Positions 33,992-43,440 of a DNA stretch of 64,000 nt are shown in pieces. Positions within the stretch are counted from its first letter, which is position 1; every line of letters starts with the position of its first letter. A program made the translations under genes and the position numbers. The stretch comes from Loktanella sp. 5RATIMAR09 (GTDB lineage Bacteria > Pseudomonadota > Alphaproteobacteria > Rhodobacterales > Rhodobacteraceae): positions 496,001-560,000 of the forward strand of contig NZ_LJAL01000001.1 in assembly GCF_001419985.1 (NCBI RefSeq), written 5' to 3'. The notes below the pieces were generated by a model. The model was not told where the DNA came from and made no database searches. It was given only the letters and a program-made list of their open reading frames with translations.

Positions 33992-34992
33992 AAGATGAGA
34001 TTCCAAATCTGAAAGACTTTGACCAGCGTTTGCGCGACGAGGCCAATGAAGAGCATACGCTCGAAGTGCCGCAGGGCGAACCTACATCGAAGACCCAGAT
34101 CATCGCGATCTACGGGAAAGGCGGGATCGGCAAGTCATTCACGCTGGCAAACCTCAGCCATATGATGGCCGAGATGGGCAAGCGCGTTTTGCTGATTGGC
34201 TGCGACCCTAAATCGGACACCACCAGCCTTCTGTTTGGTGGCAAAGCCTGCCCCACGATTATCGAAACATCCGCAAAGAAGAAGATTGCGGGCGAAGAAG
34301 TTGCCATCGGTGATGTCTGCTTCAAGCGCGGTGGTGTTTTCGCGATGGAACTTGGCGGGCCGGAAGTGGGTCGTGGCTGTGGTGGTCGCGGGATCATTCA
34401 CGGATTTGAATTACTTGAAAAGCTGGGTTTCCACGATTGGGACTTTGACTATGTCCTGCTCGATTTCCTCGGCGATGTTGTCTGTGGCGGCTTTGGCCTG
34501 CCTATTGCGCGCGATATGGCGCAGAAAGTTATCCTGGTTGCCTCAAATGACCTCCAATCGCTTTATGTTGCTAACAATGTCTGCTCGGCAGTCGAATATT
34601 TCCGAAAACTGGGTGGCAACGTTGGGGTCGCTGGACTTGTCATCAACAAGGACGACGGCACAGGAGAGGCGCAAGCTTTCGCCGAAGCTGTTAGCATACC
34701 TGTCCTCGCTGCAATCCCGCAAAACGATGATCTGAGAAAGAAGAGCGCCAACTACCAGATTGTTGGTACGCATCAAAGCGAATGGGGCCCGATGTTTGAA
34801 GGGCTGGCCGAGGCCGTGGGCATCGCCCCGCCCGTGCGCCCGAACCCGCTTGACCAGGATGGTTTGCTGGGTCTGTTCGACGCCAAAGATACTGGCGGTG
34901 ATTACCAACTGGTGCCTGCCACCGATGTGGACATGCGCGGCAAGAACGCCCAGCCCAAAGAGAGCCTGGAGGTGATCTATGACGACGCCTGA
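33988..34992 (+). CDS. bchX: Chlorophyllide a reductase iron protein, subunit X
   Basis: A protein of 334 aa, NifH/BchL-like ATPase. P-loop [20 protein letters not shown] from residue 41, cluster ligands in [18 protein letters not shown] region and [15 protein letters not shown] plus [16 protein letters not shown]. It passes electrons from a [4Fe-4S] cluster, with ATP use, to BchYZ, which reduces ring B of chlorophyllide. ATGA-coupled to bchC. A short ORF begins inside its last codons. Confidence 0.94.
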   Translation: MKDEIPNLKDFDQRLRDEANEEHTLEVPQGEPTSKTQIIAIYGKGGIGKSFTLANLSHMMAEMGKRVLLIGCDPKSDTTSLLFGGKACPTIIETSAKKKIAGEEVAIGDVCFKRGGVFAMELGGPEVGRGCGGRGIIHGFELLEKLGFHDWDFDYVLLDFLGDVVCGGFGLPIARDMAQKVILVASNDLQSLYVANNVCSAVEYFRKLGGNVGVAGLVINKDDGTGEAQAFAEAVSIPVLAAIPQNDDLRKKSANYQIVGTHQSEWGPMFEGLAEAVGIAPPVRPNPLDQDGLLGLFDAKDTGGDYQLVPATDVDMRGKNAQPKESLEVIYDDA

Positions 34993-35125
34993 CGCCCGCA
35001 GGAATGTTGAACGCGAAGTGCAAGAGATGCTTGCCCGCGCCACCCCAGCACAGATGAAGCGCCTTCTGCGCGATATTATGGCGGCGGCACCTGCCGCCAA
35101 GGAGCCTGTCAAATATGACGCATGA
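34979..35125 (+). CDS. Small ORF between bchX and bchY (48 aa)
   Basis: A predicted 48-aa protein starting [18 protein letters not shown]. Its start overlaps the bchX end by 14 bases and its end overlaps the bchY start by 11, so it sits in a fully coupled chain. GGAGGTGATC at 34968-34977 is an extended match to the anti-Shine-Dalgarno sequence, with GGAGG 6 bases from the ATG, the best ribosome site in the operon. The peptide is predicted to be two charged/amphipathic helices with an Ala/Pro-rich end and no membrane segment. I do not recognise a family. It may be a small accessory protein, or a leader whose translation drives bchY translation. Confidence 0.6.
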   Translation: MTTPDARRNVEREVQEMLARATPAQMKRLLRDIMAAAPAAKEPVKYDA

Positions 35126-36719
35126 TGCAGACACCAAAGGCTACGAGGTTGGCTACGATGACGCTGGGCAAGTCCAGATCATCGAGGGTGTGGCGCGTGA
35201 GCAATCAGCCGATGTGCTGGATGCGTCCCAGCAGGCGACAGCGCTTGAGGGTGGCTGCACCGCCAGTGCGGGATCAATGGAAGCTGCCGCGCGTGCCGCA
35301 GGCAAATCCGAGATCCTTGATCAATATGCGAAGGATTATCCGCAAGGACCCCACGATCAACCGCAGAGCATGTGCCCTGCGTTCGGGTCCTTGCGTGTAG
35401 GCCTTCGGATGAAACGTGTGGCCACGGTTCTGTCCGGTTCGGCTTGTTGTGTATACGGCCTCACGTTTGTTTCGCATTTTTACGGGGCGCGCCGGTCTGT
35501 CGGCTACGTTCCGTTCAATTCCGAGACATTGGTGACGGGTAAACTGTTCGAGGACATTCGCGAGAGTGTCCACGATATGGCGGACCCTGATCGCTATGAC
35601 GCGATTGTCGTGACGAACCTTTGTGTGCCCACCGCGTCCGGTGTGCCGCTGCGGTTGTTACCCAAAGAGATTAACGGTGTGCGGATCGTGGGCATTGATG
35701 TGCCCGGTTTCGGGATCCCCACACATGCCGAGGCCAAAGATGTGCTGGCCGGTGCGATGCTGCAATATGCCCGGGAAGAGATTAAAGCAGGCCCCGTTGC
35801 CCGCCCTGTGGGTGGTAAATCCGACCGTCCGAATGTGGCCTTGCTGGGCGAGATGTTCCCCGCTGATCCCATGATGATCGGTGCGATGCTGGCCCCGATG
35901 GGTCTTGCCGCTGGTCCGGTGGTGCCAACCCGCGAGTGGCGCGAACTTTATGCCGCCCTTGATTGCGGTGTCGCGGCGGCGATCCACCCGTTCTATACGG
36001 CGTCTATTCGTGAATTTCAGGCCGCTGGCCGCAAAATCGTGGGTTCTGCCCCTGTCGGTCACGACGGCACCGCTGCTTGGCTGGCCGCGATTGGTGACGC
36101 GTACAATGTCGCCCCTGACCGGATTGCAGCGGCGCAGAACGCGTTCCTGCCTGCCATTAAAGGCGCGCTGGCTGGCGCGCAGATCAATGGCACTGTTACC
36201 TTGTCGGGCTATGAAGGGTCCGAGCTTCTGGTGGCGCGTTTGCTGATCGAAAGCGGCGCGGATGTGCCTTACGTGGGCACCGCCTGCCCCAAGACAGAAT
36301 GGTCGCGCCCTGATGCTGAATGGCTTGCCGCAAAAGGCGTGAAGATCAAATATCGCGCTTCGCTCGAGGATGATCTGGCGGCTGTTGATGCGATCAAGCC
36401 TGACTTGGCGATTGGCACAACACCTGTTGTCCAGCACGCCAAAGAGGCGGGCATTCCGTCGCTATACTTTACCAATCTGATTTCCGCCCGTCCGCTGATG
36501 GGCCCTGCGGGTGCCGGATCATTGGCGCAGGTCGTGAATGCGGCAATCGCAGGCAAGCAGAAAATGGACAAGATGCGCGACTTCTTTGAAGGCGTAGGCA
36601 GTGGCGACACCGCCGGTGTCTGGGAGGGTGCGCCGAATTTGCGTCCTGACTTCCGTGCGCAGCATCAAAAGAAGCTTGATAAATTGGCGCGTGCCGCCAA
36701 AGCGCAGGAGATGATCTAG
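35115..36719 (+). CDS. bchY: Chlorophyllide a reductase subunit Y
   Basis: A protein of 534 aa, NifD/BchN-like. Cluster-binding Cys lie in [40 protein letters not shown] and [20 protein letters not shown]. With BchZ it forms the catalytic heterotetramer that reduces the C7-C8 bond of ring B. AAGGAG lies 10 bases upstream of the ATG, inside the small ORF. The N-terminal 60 residues before the first Cys are variable in the family. Confidence 0.94.
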   Translation: MTHDADTKGYEVGYDDAGQVQIIEGVAREQSADVLDASQQATALEGGCTASAGSMEAAARAAGKSEILDQYAKDYPQGPHDQPQSMCPAFGSLRVGLRMKRVATVLSGSACCVYGLTFVSHFYGARRSVGYVPFNSETLVTGKLFEDIRESVHDMADPDRYDAIVVTNLCVPTASGVPLRLLPKEINGVRIVGIDVPGFGIPTHAEAKDVLAGAMLQYAREEIKAGPVARPVGGKSDRPNVALLGEMFPADPMMIGAMLAPMGLAAGPVVPTREWRELYAALDCGVAAAIHPFYTASIREFQAAGRKIVGSAPVGHDGTAAWLAAIGDAYNVAPDRIAAAQNAFLPAIKGALAGAQINGTVTLSGYEGSELLVARLLIESGADVPYVGTACPKTEWSRPDAEWLAAKGVKIKYRASLEDDLAAVDAIKPDLAIGTTPVVQHAKEAGIPSLYFTNLISARPLMGPAGAGSLAQVVNAAIAGKQKMDKMRDFFEGVGSGDTAGVWEGAPNLRPDFRAQHQKKLDKLARAAKAQEMI

Positions 36720-36807
36720 TGGCGCATTTTGGAACAAAATCGCCACGGTGCGGGAAAGAGATTGGCGCAGCCAATCGCGGCCGCACGCCCATGATGGAGG
36801 GCGCAAC

Positions 36808-38268
36808 ATGTTAGTCACCGATCATGATCGCGCAGGCGGCTACTGGGGTGCAGTTTACGCATTCTGCGCCGTCAAAGGTTTGCAGGTTGTTATTGACGGG
36901 CCAGTGGGCTGTGAAAACCTGCCAGTGACGTCGGTGTTGCACTACACGGATGGCCTGCCGCCACACGAATTGCCGATTGTCGTGACCGGTCTTGCCGAAA
37001 GCGAGATGGGGGAAGGCACCGAAGAAGCGATGAAGCGGGCTTGGGAAACGCTTGATCCTGCTTTGCCTGCGGTTGTTGTCACTGGTTCGATTGCCGAGAT
37101 GATTGGCGGCGGTGTGACGCCACAAGGTACCAATATTCAGCGCTTTTTGCCGCGCACCATTGATGAGGATCAGTGGGAATGTGCGGACCGCGCGATGACC
37201 TGGATTTTTACCGAGTTTGGCATGACCAAAGGTCGTATGCCGCCGGAAAAGAAGCGCGAAGAGGGTGCTGCGCCGCGCGTGAATATTCTGGGGCCGATGT
37301 ATGGGGCGTTCAATATGCCCTCTGATCTGGCCGAGATACGGCGTTTGGTTGAAGGCATTGGCGCCGAAATCAACATGGTGATGCCGCTGGGTGCGCATGT
37401 GGCGGAGATGCGCAATCTGGTGAATGCGGATGTGAACGTTACGATGTATCGTGAGTTCGGGCGCGGTCTGTGTGAAGTGCTGGGCAAGCCGTACCTGCAA
37501 GCGCCGTTCGGCATTGATTCAACCACGAAATTCCTGCGCAAGCTGGGTGAGTTGACCGGGCTGGATCCGGAGCCTTTCATTGAGCGTGAAAAGCACTCGA
37601 CCATTAAACCGGTTTGGGATCTGTGGCGGTCGGTCACGCAGGATTTCTTTGCAACGGCTGAATTCGCGATCGTCGCGAATGAAACCTATGCGCGCGGTGT
37701 GCGCCATTTCCTTGAGGGTGATCTGGGCTTTCCTTGTGCCTTTGCCGTGGCACGCTGCCGTGGCAAGAAAACAAACAACGAAGAAGTGCGCAGTATGATC
37801 CATACCAAGCGCCCGCTGATCGTTTTGGGATCAATCAACGAAAAGATGTATATGGCCGAGATGAAGGCAGGGCATGGCCCATCGCCGGTATTCATCCCCG
37901 CCAGTTTCCCCGGTGCTGCGATCCGCCGTGCGACAGGCACGCCGTTTATGGGCTATGCCGGGGCCACGTATCTGCTGCAAGAGGTCTGCAACGGCCTGTT
38001 TGACGCGCTGTTCCACATCCTGCCGCTGGGCAGTGACATGGACGCAACTGATGCCACCCTGACCCCGCTGCGCCGTGATTTCCCATGGGATGCCGACGCA
38101 CAGGCCAAGCTGGACGAGATCGTGGCGACCCACCCGATCCTGACACGAATTTCTGCCGCTAAAACGCTGCGTGACGCAGCCGAGCGCGCAGCCCTCGACG
38201 CCGGCAATGACCGGGTTGTTCTTGAGACCGTCGAAACACTGCAACCCACTTCTGGAGGACGCAAATGA
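36808..38268 (+). CDS. bchZ: Chlorophyllide a reductase subunit Z
   Basis: A protein of 486 aa, NifK/BchB-like. The family start [19 protein letters not shown] and cluster Cys in [20 protein letters not shown] are present. [20 protein letters not shown] is near the C-terminus. ATG 36808 is taken because GGAGG lies ahead and homologues begin exactly there. The 88 bases between bchY and bchZ are the only sizeable gap in the bchC-pufQ run. Its stop overlaps pufQ by ATGA. Confidence 0.94.
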   Translation: MLVTDHDRAGGYWGAVYAFCAVKGLQVVIDGPVGCENLPVTSVLHYTDGLPPHELPIVVTGLAESEMGEGTEEAMKRAWETLDPALPAVVVTGSIAEMIGGGVTPQGTNIQRFLPRTIDEDQWECADRAMTWIFTEFGMTKGRMPPEKKREEGAAPRVNILGPMYGAFNMPSDLAEIRRLVEGIGAEINMVMPLGAHVAEMRNLVNADVNVTMYREFGRGLCEVLGKPYLQAPFGIDSTTKFLRKLGELTGLDPEPFIEREKHSTIKPVWDLWRSVTQDFFATAEFAIVANETYARGVRHFLEGDLGFPCAFAVARCRGKKTNNEEVRSMIHTKRPLIVLGSINEKMYMAEMKAGHGPSPVFIPASFPGAAIRRATGTPFMGYAGATYLLQEVCNGLFDALFHILPLGSDMDATDATLTPLRRDFPWDADAQAKLDEIVATHPILTRISAAKTLRDAAERAALDAGNDRVVLETVETLQPTSGGRK

Positions 38269-38492
38269 CCGATTTTACAACAGACATGCCCCACACCACA
38301 CGGCCCCGGTCAGCGCCACCAAAGCGCGAATACTACGCCTACTTCGGGCTGATTTTCCTCGCGACGCTGCCGCTTTGCATCCTGACATGGGTGTTGACGG
38401 CCGCGCGCCGGATGGAACTGCCTGCCAAGGGCCCATTCGCAAAGGCCTGGACACAGGCCCGCATTATTACGCCGCAGATCTTCAGCGCATGA
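38265..38492 (+). CDS. pufQ: PufQ, bacteriochlorophyll synthesis cofactor
   Basis: A protein of 75 aa with one membrane helix ([18 protein letters not shown]) and the conserved PufQ tail [20 protein letters not shown]. PufQ binds bacteriochlorophyll precursors and is needed for pigment flow into the photosystem. Coupled to bchZ by ATGA, with GGAGGACG upstream. It starts the puf transcript; puf promoters are expected inside bchZ. Confidence 0.93.
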   Translation: MTDFTTDMPHTTRPRSAPPKREYYAYFGLIFLATLPLCILTWVLTAARRMELPAKGPFAKAWTQARIITPQIFSA

Positions 38493-38535
38493 TCGCAGCG
38501 ACACCAGTTTTGTCCGGAAACGGGCATCCGATGTT

Positions 38536-38558
38536 CATCATTCCCCCCCGGGATGATG
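38536..38558 (+). promoter_or_regulatory. Hairpin in the pufQ-pufB intercistronic RNA
   Basis: CATCATTCC and GGGATGATG pair around a short C-rich loop. It lies in the 147-base gap before pufB. In Rhodobacter this RNA segment contains processing sites and 5' protective structure for the stable pufBA message; the same role is inferred here. Confidence 0.5.
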
Positions 38559-38639
38559 GATTGGGGCAGAGGAAGAGCTTCTGTCGTAACCCGGCCGCGG
38601 GGGGTACGCGGCGTCAGTACTTAATTTTGGAGACAAAAC

Positions 38640-38795
38640 ATGGCTGACAAATCTGACCTTTCTTTCACAGGTCTCACTGACGAGCAGGCCCAGGAGCTGC
38701 ACGCAGTTTACATGAGCGGGTTCACGATCTTCACGATCGTTGCCGTGGTTGCTCACGTACTGACGTACATCAAGCTTCCTTGGTTCAGCTGGTAG
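38640..38795 (+). CDS. pufB: Light-harvesting 1 beta subunit
   Basis: A protein of 51 aa: [20 protein letters not shown] head, then one membrane helix with the bacteriochlorophyll ligand His in [14 protein letters not shown]. Length and pattern are typical of LH1 beta. GGAG precedes the ATG by six bases. It forms the LH1 ring around the reaction centre with PufA. Confidence 0.95.
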   Translation: MADKSDLSFTGLTDEQAQELHAVYMSGFTIFTIVAVVAHVLTYIKLPWFSW

Positions 38796-38807
38796 GAGAA
38801 TTAGCAA

Positions 38808-38963
38808 ATGGCACAGTTCTATAAGATCTGGTTGGTATTCGACCCACGCCGCGTTTTCGTGGCTCAGGGCGTATTCCTGTTCCTGCTTGCAGCAATGATT
38901 CACCTCGTTCTGTTGAGCAATGAAAGCACAAACTGGTTCCAGCTCGCCTTTGGCGGAATGTAA
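38808..38963 (+). CDS. pufA: Light-harvesting 1 alpha subunit
   Basis: A protein of 51 aa, starting [20 protein letters not shown]. The membrane helix carries the ligand His in [12 protein letters not shown], followed by NWFQLAFGG. Begins 12 bases after pufB, with GGAG in the pufB stop region. Two hairpins lie between it and pufL. Confidence 0.95.
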   Translation: MAQFYKIWLVFDPRRVFVAQGVFLFLLAAMIHLVLLSNESTNWFQLAFGGM

Positions 38964-39014
38964 TCAGCTTTGCTGACGAAATCACGCTACGGGCGGGCAA
39001 GATCCGCCCGTAGC
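38964..39014 (+). promoter_or_regulatory. pufA-pufL intercistronic hairpins
   Basis: A small stem TCAGC-TTT-GCTGA (38964-38976) is followed by a strong 11-bp perfect stem GCTACGGGCGG/CCGCCCGTAGC (38986-38996 with 39004-39014). No U-tract follows, so this is not a plain terminator. In Rhodobacter hairpins at this place block 3' decay of the pufBA mRNA, which gives the large excess of LH1 over reaction-centre protein. Confidence 0.8.
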
Positions 39015-39087
39015 AAACACCGACATTGATGAAGATAGGGCGCACCGGAACGCGGATGCAGGGCCTGTCTAGAATGGAGATTGGAAG

Positions 39088-39918
39088 ATGGCACAGCTCA
39101 GCTTCGAGAGAAAATACCGGGTCCGTGGCGGGACATTGGTAGGCGGTGATCTGTTCGACTTTTGGGTGGGGCCATTTTATGTTGGCTTCTTCGGGGTCAC
39201 GACGTTCTTTTTCGCCGTCCTTGGGACAATACTGATATTTTACGGGGCCAGCCAGGGCCCCACATGGAACCCGTGGTTGATTTCGATTGACCCGCCGCCG
39301 CTTGAATACGGTCTGGGTGCGGCCCCCTTGATGGAGGGCGGGCTTTGGCAGATCATCACGATCTGTGCCATTGGCGCTTTTGTCAGCTGGATGATGCGCG
39401 AAGTCGAGATTTGCCGCAAATTGGGCATCGGCTATCACGTGCCGTTTGCATTTGGTGTCGCGATCTTTGCCTATGTGACGCTGGTGGTGATCCGTCCGGT
39501 GCTGCTGGGTGCTTGGGGGCATGCGTTCCCGTATGGCATCTTCAGCCACCTCGATTGGGTCAATAATGTGGGCTACGCCTATGGCAACTTCCACTACAAC
39601 CCTGCCCATATGATTGCGATCACGTTCTTCTTCACCACGACACTGGCGCTCGCGCTGCACGGGTCGCTGGTCTTGTCGGCGGTGAACCCGCCAAAAGGCC
39701 AGGAGATCAAGTCACCTGATCACGAAGACACCTATTTCCGCGATCTGATCGGCTATTCGATCGGGCCATTGGGGATTCACCGCCTCGGTCTGTTCCTGGC
39801 GCTGAATGCGGGTTTCTGGTCTGCGATTTGTATTGTGATTTCCGGCACCATCTGGTTCGAAGAATGGATCGTCTGGTGGGATTGGTACTATGAGCTCCCT
39901 TGGTGGGTCGATCTGTAG
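39088..39918 (+). CDS. pufL: Photosynthetic reaction centre L subunit
   Basis: A protein of 276 aa, five membrane helices. Family marks: [20 protein letters not shown] at the N-terminus, special-pair and accessory pigment His in [20 protein letters not shown] and [20 protein letters not shown], the iron ligand region in [20 protein letters not shown], and the end [26 protein letters not shown] precedes the ATG. Binds the special pair, bacteriopheophytin and QB with PufM. Confidence 0.96.
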   Translation: MAQLSFERKYRVRGGTLVGGDLFDFWVGPFYVGFFGVTTFFFAVLGTILIFYGASQGPTWNPWLISIDPPPLEYGLGAAPLMEGGLWQIITICAIGAFVSWMMREVEICRKLGIGYHVPFAFGVAIFAYVTLVVIRPVLLGAWGHAFPYGIFSHLDWVNNVGYAYGNFHYNPAHMIAITFFFTTTLALALHGSLVLSAVNPPKGQEIKSPDHEDTYFRDLIGYSIGPLGIHRLGLFLALNAGFWSAICIVISGTIWFEEWIVWWDWYYELPWWVDL

Positions 39919-39931
39919 GAGGATATGAAAA

Positions 39932-40858
39932 ATGGCTGAATATCAAAACATCTTCACACAGGTTCAAGTACAGGGGCCGCCCGAAATGGGCCTCCCCGGA
40001 CCTGACGGGACCGCGATTGATCGCGGAACCTCCACGGGGTTTTCCAAGCTTGCCGGTCTTTTTGGCAACGCGCAGTTGGGTCCGATCTATCTGGGCTCTT
40101 TCGGGGTCATCTCACTGGCAACCGGTGCAATCTGGTTCATCATGGTGGGTTTGTCCTTCTGGGCACAGGCCGACTATAACCCTGCGATCTTCCTGCGGGA
40201 TCTGTTCTGGCTGTCGCTTGATCCACCCTCACCGGGGTACGGTCTGAGCATGCCACCCATGAATGACGGCGGTTACTTTATGATCGCGTCCTTCTTCCTG
40301 CTGATTTCGGTGCTGACATGGTGGGTACGCACCTACCTGCGCGCCGAAGCACTGGGCATGGGCAAGCACGTTGCATGGGCCTTTGCCTCTGCGATCTGGT
40401 TGTTCCTGGTGCTGGGTCTGTTCCGCCCGATCCTGATGGGCGACTGGTCCGAGATGGTGCCTTATGGCGTATTCTCACATCTCGACTGGACGAACCTGTT
40501 TTCGATCACATATGGCAACCTGTTCTACAATCCGTTCCACGCTTTGAGCATTGTGTTCCTTTATGGATCAGCCCTGCTTTTCGCCATGCACGGTGCGACG
40601 ATCCTTGCCGTGAGCCGCTTTGGTGGTGAACGCGAGATCGAACAGATCGTGGACCGCGGTACTGCAACCGAGCGTGCCGCCCTCTTCTGGCGCTGGACCA
40701 TGGGCTTTAACGCCACCATGGAAGGTATCCACCGCTGGGCGTGGTGGTTCGCAGTCCTGACAACGCTGACTGGCGGTATCGGGATCCTGTTGACCGGTAC
40801 GGTTGTTGATAACTGGTTTGTCTGGGCGCAAGTCCATGGCTATGCGCCGGTAAACTAA
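39932..40858 (+). CDS. pufM: Photosynthetic reaction centre M subunit
   Basis: A protein of 308 aa, five membrane helices. N-terminus [20 protein letters not shown]; pigment region [20 protein letters not shown] and [20 protein letters not shown]; iron/QA region [20 protein letters not shown]. It ends about 308 residues in, as in M subunits of species with PufX rather than a fused cytochrome. Thirteen bases after pufL, eight before pufX. Confidence 0.96.
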   Translation: MAEYQNIFTQVQVQGPPEMGLPGPDGTAIDRGTSTGFSKLAGLFGNAQLGPIYLGSFGVISLATGAIWFIMVGLSFWAQADYNPAIFLRDLFWLSLDPPSPGYGLSMPPMNDGGYFMIASFFLLISVLTWWVRTYLRAEALGMGKHVAWAFASAIWLFLVLGLFRPILMGDWSEMVPYGVFSHLDWTNLFSITYGNLFYNPFHALSIVFLYGSALLFAMHGATILAVSRFGGEREIEQIVDRGTATERAALFWRWTMGFNATMEGIHRWAWWFAVLTTLTGGIGILLTGTVVDNWFVWAQVHGYAPVN

Positions 40859-40866
40859 GGAGAGAG

Positions 40867-41106
40867 ATGATGAAAAACGATAACATCCTCGACATGAGCG
40901 AAAAGAGCAGGCTGACGGCCGATATCACGCTCTTGATGCTCAAGGGGGCGGGTTACGCCGCAGTCTTTGTTCTGGCTATCTGGTTTGTGATTGCAGCAAT
41001 GGCCTTTATTGGCCGGATCCTTCCCGAAGAAAGCCGCGACACGCCTGACCCCATCAACCGGTCATCTTTGATGATCGAAGTGGCCCCCGAGGTCGCACAA
41101 GTCTAG
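40867..41106 (+). CDS. pufX: PufX
   Basis: A protein of 79 aa. A charged N-terminus is followed by [18 protein letters not shown], with the Gly-rich helix start of PufX, then [16 protein letters not shown], which matches the PufX pattern GRMLP after the helix. PufX opens the LH1 ring for quinone exchange and orders core dimers. ATG 40867 or 40870 may start it (GGAGAGAG upstream). No pufC cytochrome gene follows; a terminator and dxs do. Confidence 0.85.
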   Translation: MMKNDNILDMSEKSRLTADITLLMLKGAGYAAVFVLAIWFVIAAMAFIGRILPEESRDTPDPINRSSLMIEVAPEVAQV

Positions 41107-41228
41107 CGAGATCGGAGCAGGCGGCGCGCGACGCCCCGCCTGTTCCAGCGCCATCGGGCTACCCTCCCTGGCTGGCCCGATATTGGGGTTTCGACCCCAG
41201 TTCCCTTCCTGTTGGCTACAGGAGACTA

Positions 41229-41266
41229 GCGTCGCAATCGGGGAAACCCCTTTGCGGCGCTTTTTT
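41229..41266 (+). terminator. Rho-independent terminator after pufX
   Basis: GCGTCGCAATCGGGG, loop AAA, CCCCTTTGCGGCGC, then TTTTTT. The stem has 9 + 4 pairs with one G-T pair and a small bulge. It closes the puf operon before dxs, which then needs partial read-through or its own promoter. Confidence 0.88.
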
Positions 41267-41287
41267 AATTACCACAAAGGTGCAGCA

Positions 41288-43204
41288 ATGACCAATCGTC
41301 CTTATACCCCCTTTCTCGATAGCGTTGCTGGCCCTGCAGATATTCGCAGGATGAACGACACCGCCATCGCCAATCTGGCCGATGATGTGCGCGCTGAAGT
41401 GATTTCGGCGGTGTCTGAAACAGGGGGACATTTGGGGTCTTCGCTGGGTGTTGTCGAATTGACCGTTGCGATCCACGCTGTCTTTGACACACCGCGCGAC
41501 AAGCTGATTTTTGATGTAGGGCACCAGTGTTACCCGCATAAAGTGCTGACGGGCCGCCGTGACCGTATCCGCACATTGCGCCAGGAAGGCGGGTTGTCCG
41601 GTTTCACCAAACGTGCCGAGAGCGAATATGATCCTTTCGGGGCCGCCCATTCGAGCACCTCGATTTCCGCAGCCCTCGGTTTTACCGTTGGACGCGATAT
41701 GGGGATGCCGACCGGCGATGCGATTGCCGTGATCGGTGACGGGTCGATCAGTGCGGGCATGGCCTATGAGGCGCTGAACAATGCGGGTTCCGAAGGTCGC
41801 CGTTTGTTTGTCATTCTCAATGATAACGAGATGTCGATTGCCCCGCCTGTGGGTGCAATGTCGAAGTATTTGTCAGGCCTCTATGCCTCGCCCATGGGGG
41901 AGCTGCACAAGATGGCGGAAGGGTTCGAGGCCGCGTTGCCCGGCCCCTTGCGCGATCACGCCCGCCGCGCCCGCCATCTGGTGACAGGGATGCAGACCGG
42001 TGGATCCGGAACCCTGTTTGAAGAGCTTGGTTTTTCCTATGTCGGCCCGATTGATGGCCATGATATGAGCCAGCTTTTGCCAGTGCTTCGCGCGGCGCGC
42101 ACCCGGGCAACAGGGCCGGTTCTGATCCATGTCTGCACCAGGAAAGGGAAAGGCTATGCCCCCGCCGAAACCAGTGCGGACCGTGGGCATGGTGTGTCGA
42201 AATTCGATGTGGAGAGTGGTGCGCAAGCGAAATCGCGCCCCAATGCACCCAGCTATACGAAGGTTTTCGGCACCGCGCTGGCGACCGAAGCACAGATGGA
42301 CCCGAGCATTGTCGCAGTGACGGCCGCGATGCCTTCGGGGACCGGTGTTGATATCATGGGCGCCCGTTTCAAGAACCGCGTGTTTGATGTGGGGATTGCC
42401 GAACAGCACGGCGTGACCTTTGCCGCTGGTATGGCGGCAAGCGGGCTTAAGCCGTTCTGCGCGATTTATTCGACGTTCTTGCAGCGCGGTTATGATCAAG
42501 TCGTGCATGATGTGGCCCTGCAGAACCTGCCGGTCCGCTTTGCGATTGACCGCGCAGGGCTGGTCGGTGCCGATGGCCCGACCCATGCGGGGGCTTTTGA
42601 TATCGGGTTCATGGCTGCCTTGCCGAATATGGTTGTTATGGCAGCTGGGGACGAGGTGGAACTGATGCATATGGTGCGCACCGCCGCGGCCTATGACGAG
42701 GGTCCGATTGCATTCCGCTATCCGCGTGGCGAAGGCGTTGGGCTTGAGCTGCCAGAGCGCGGTGAGATCATCGAGATCGGCAAGGGACGTATCGTGCAAG
42801 AGGGATCGGACGTGGCGATCCTGTGCTTTGGCGCGCATCTGGCCGAATGCCGGAAAGCCGCAGAGAAACTGGCTGCACAAGGTGTGACAGCCACGATTGC
42901 CGATGCACGTTTTGCCAAGCCCTTGGACCGTGCGTTGATCCGGCAACTCTTGCGCAATCACAAGGCGCTGATCACGGTCGAGCAGGGTGCCAAGGGTGGT
43001 TTCGGTGCCATGGTCCTGCATGATCTGGCCAATGATGGTTTGCTGGACGGGCGTTGCCAAGTGCGGACGATGACGCTGCCGGACCGCTATATTGATCACG
43101 CCGCACCGGATGCGATGTACGCGGATGCCGGGCTGACGGCGGTGGATATTGCAGCGACTGCCTTGCAGGCGGCGGGGATTGAAGTGAAGCGGGTTATTGC
43201 TTAA
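41288..43204 (+). CDS. dxs: 1-deoxy-D-xylulose-5-phosphate synthase
   Basis: A protein of 638 aa, usual length. Thiamine diphosphate site [18 protein letters not shown] and [15 protein letters not shown]; transketolase-like [18 protein letters not shown]-terminal [18 protein letters not shown]. It makes DXP from pyruvate and glyceraldehyde 3-phosphate, the entry step of the MEP isoprenoid route. The place after pufX is the same as in Rhodobacter and links isoprenoid supply to pigment synthesis. ATG 41288 has AAAGGTG upstream. Confidence 0.94.
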   Translation: MTNRPYTPFLDSVAGPADIRRMNDTAIANLADDVRAEVISAVSETGGHLGSSLGVVELTVAIHAVFDTPRDKLIFDVGHQCYPHKVLTGRRDRIRTLRQEGGLSGFTKRAESEYDPFGAAHSSTSISAALGFTVGRDMGMPTGDAIAVIGDGSISAGMAYEALNNAGSEGRRLFVILNDNEMSIAPPVGAMSKYLSGLYASPMGELHKMAEGFEAALPGPLRDHARRARHLVTGMQTGGSGTLFEELGFSYVGPIDGHDMSQLLPVLRAARTRATGPVLIHVCTRKGKGYAPAETSADRGHGVSKFDVESGAQAKSRPNAPSYTKVFGTALATEAQMDPSIVAVTAAMPSGTGVDIMGARFKNRVFDVGIAEQHGVTFAAGMAASGLKPFCAIYSTFLQRGYDQVVHDVALQNLPVRFAIDRAGLVGADGPTHAGAFDIGFMAALPNMVVMAAGDEVELMHMVRTAAAYDEGPIAFRYPRGEGVGLELPERGEIIEIGKGRIVQEGSDVAILCFGAHLAECRKAAEKLAAQGVTATIADARFAKPLDRALIRQLLRNHKALITVEQGAKGGFGAMVLHDLANDGLLDGRCQVRTMTLPDRYIDHAAPDAMYADAGLTAVDIAATALQAAGIEVKRVIA

Positions 43205-43228
43205 CGTCGTTCCCACTAGGAGCCCGGC

Positions 43229-43422
43229 ATGAAAATTGCCAAAAACATTTTGATGTGGATTTGCCTCCTGACATTCGCACTCTTGATTGTCTTTGGGGAC
43301 TTATTTCAGCCTGGGCCAGCCTAACAACGATCATGCTGCTGGTAACTGGTTGGCTGGCATTTTGTGTGTTGCTGATTTTGCGCCTGACTAACTTCCTTAA
43401 GTCGCTCCGCAGGTCGTCTTAG
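43229..43422 (+). pseudogene. Small two-helix membrane protein, probably frameshifted
   Basis: Frame 1 runs 43229-43324 (31 aa, MKIAKNILMWICLLTFALLI, with AGGAG before the ATG). Frame 2 continues to 43422 and reads LISAWASLTTIMLLVTGWLA then FCVLLILRLTNFLKSLRRSS. Adding one G to the GGGG run at 43295-43298 would join them into a protein of about 64 aa with two membrane helices and a basic end, a far more natural protein than either half. Either a base was lost (in nature or in sequencing) or translation slips at TTTGGGGA. The second half could also start alone at ATG 43333. No family recognised. Confidence 0.5.
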
Positions 43423-43440
43423 TCGGCACATGTGGTCATT

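Noticed and set aside
34978..35125. Small ORF as merely the bchX C-terminus
   Set aside because: bchX has its own stop at 34990-34992; the ORF is in another frame with its own ribosome site.
38171..38647. Frame-shifted open frame across pufQ and the pufQ-pufB gap
   Set aside because: It overlaps pufQ out of frame, has no family match and no ribosome site; pufQ is certain.
41873..43216. Long open frame opposite dxs
   Set aside because: Antisense shadow of dxs with no recognisable domains; the dxs frame is fully conserved.
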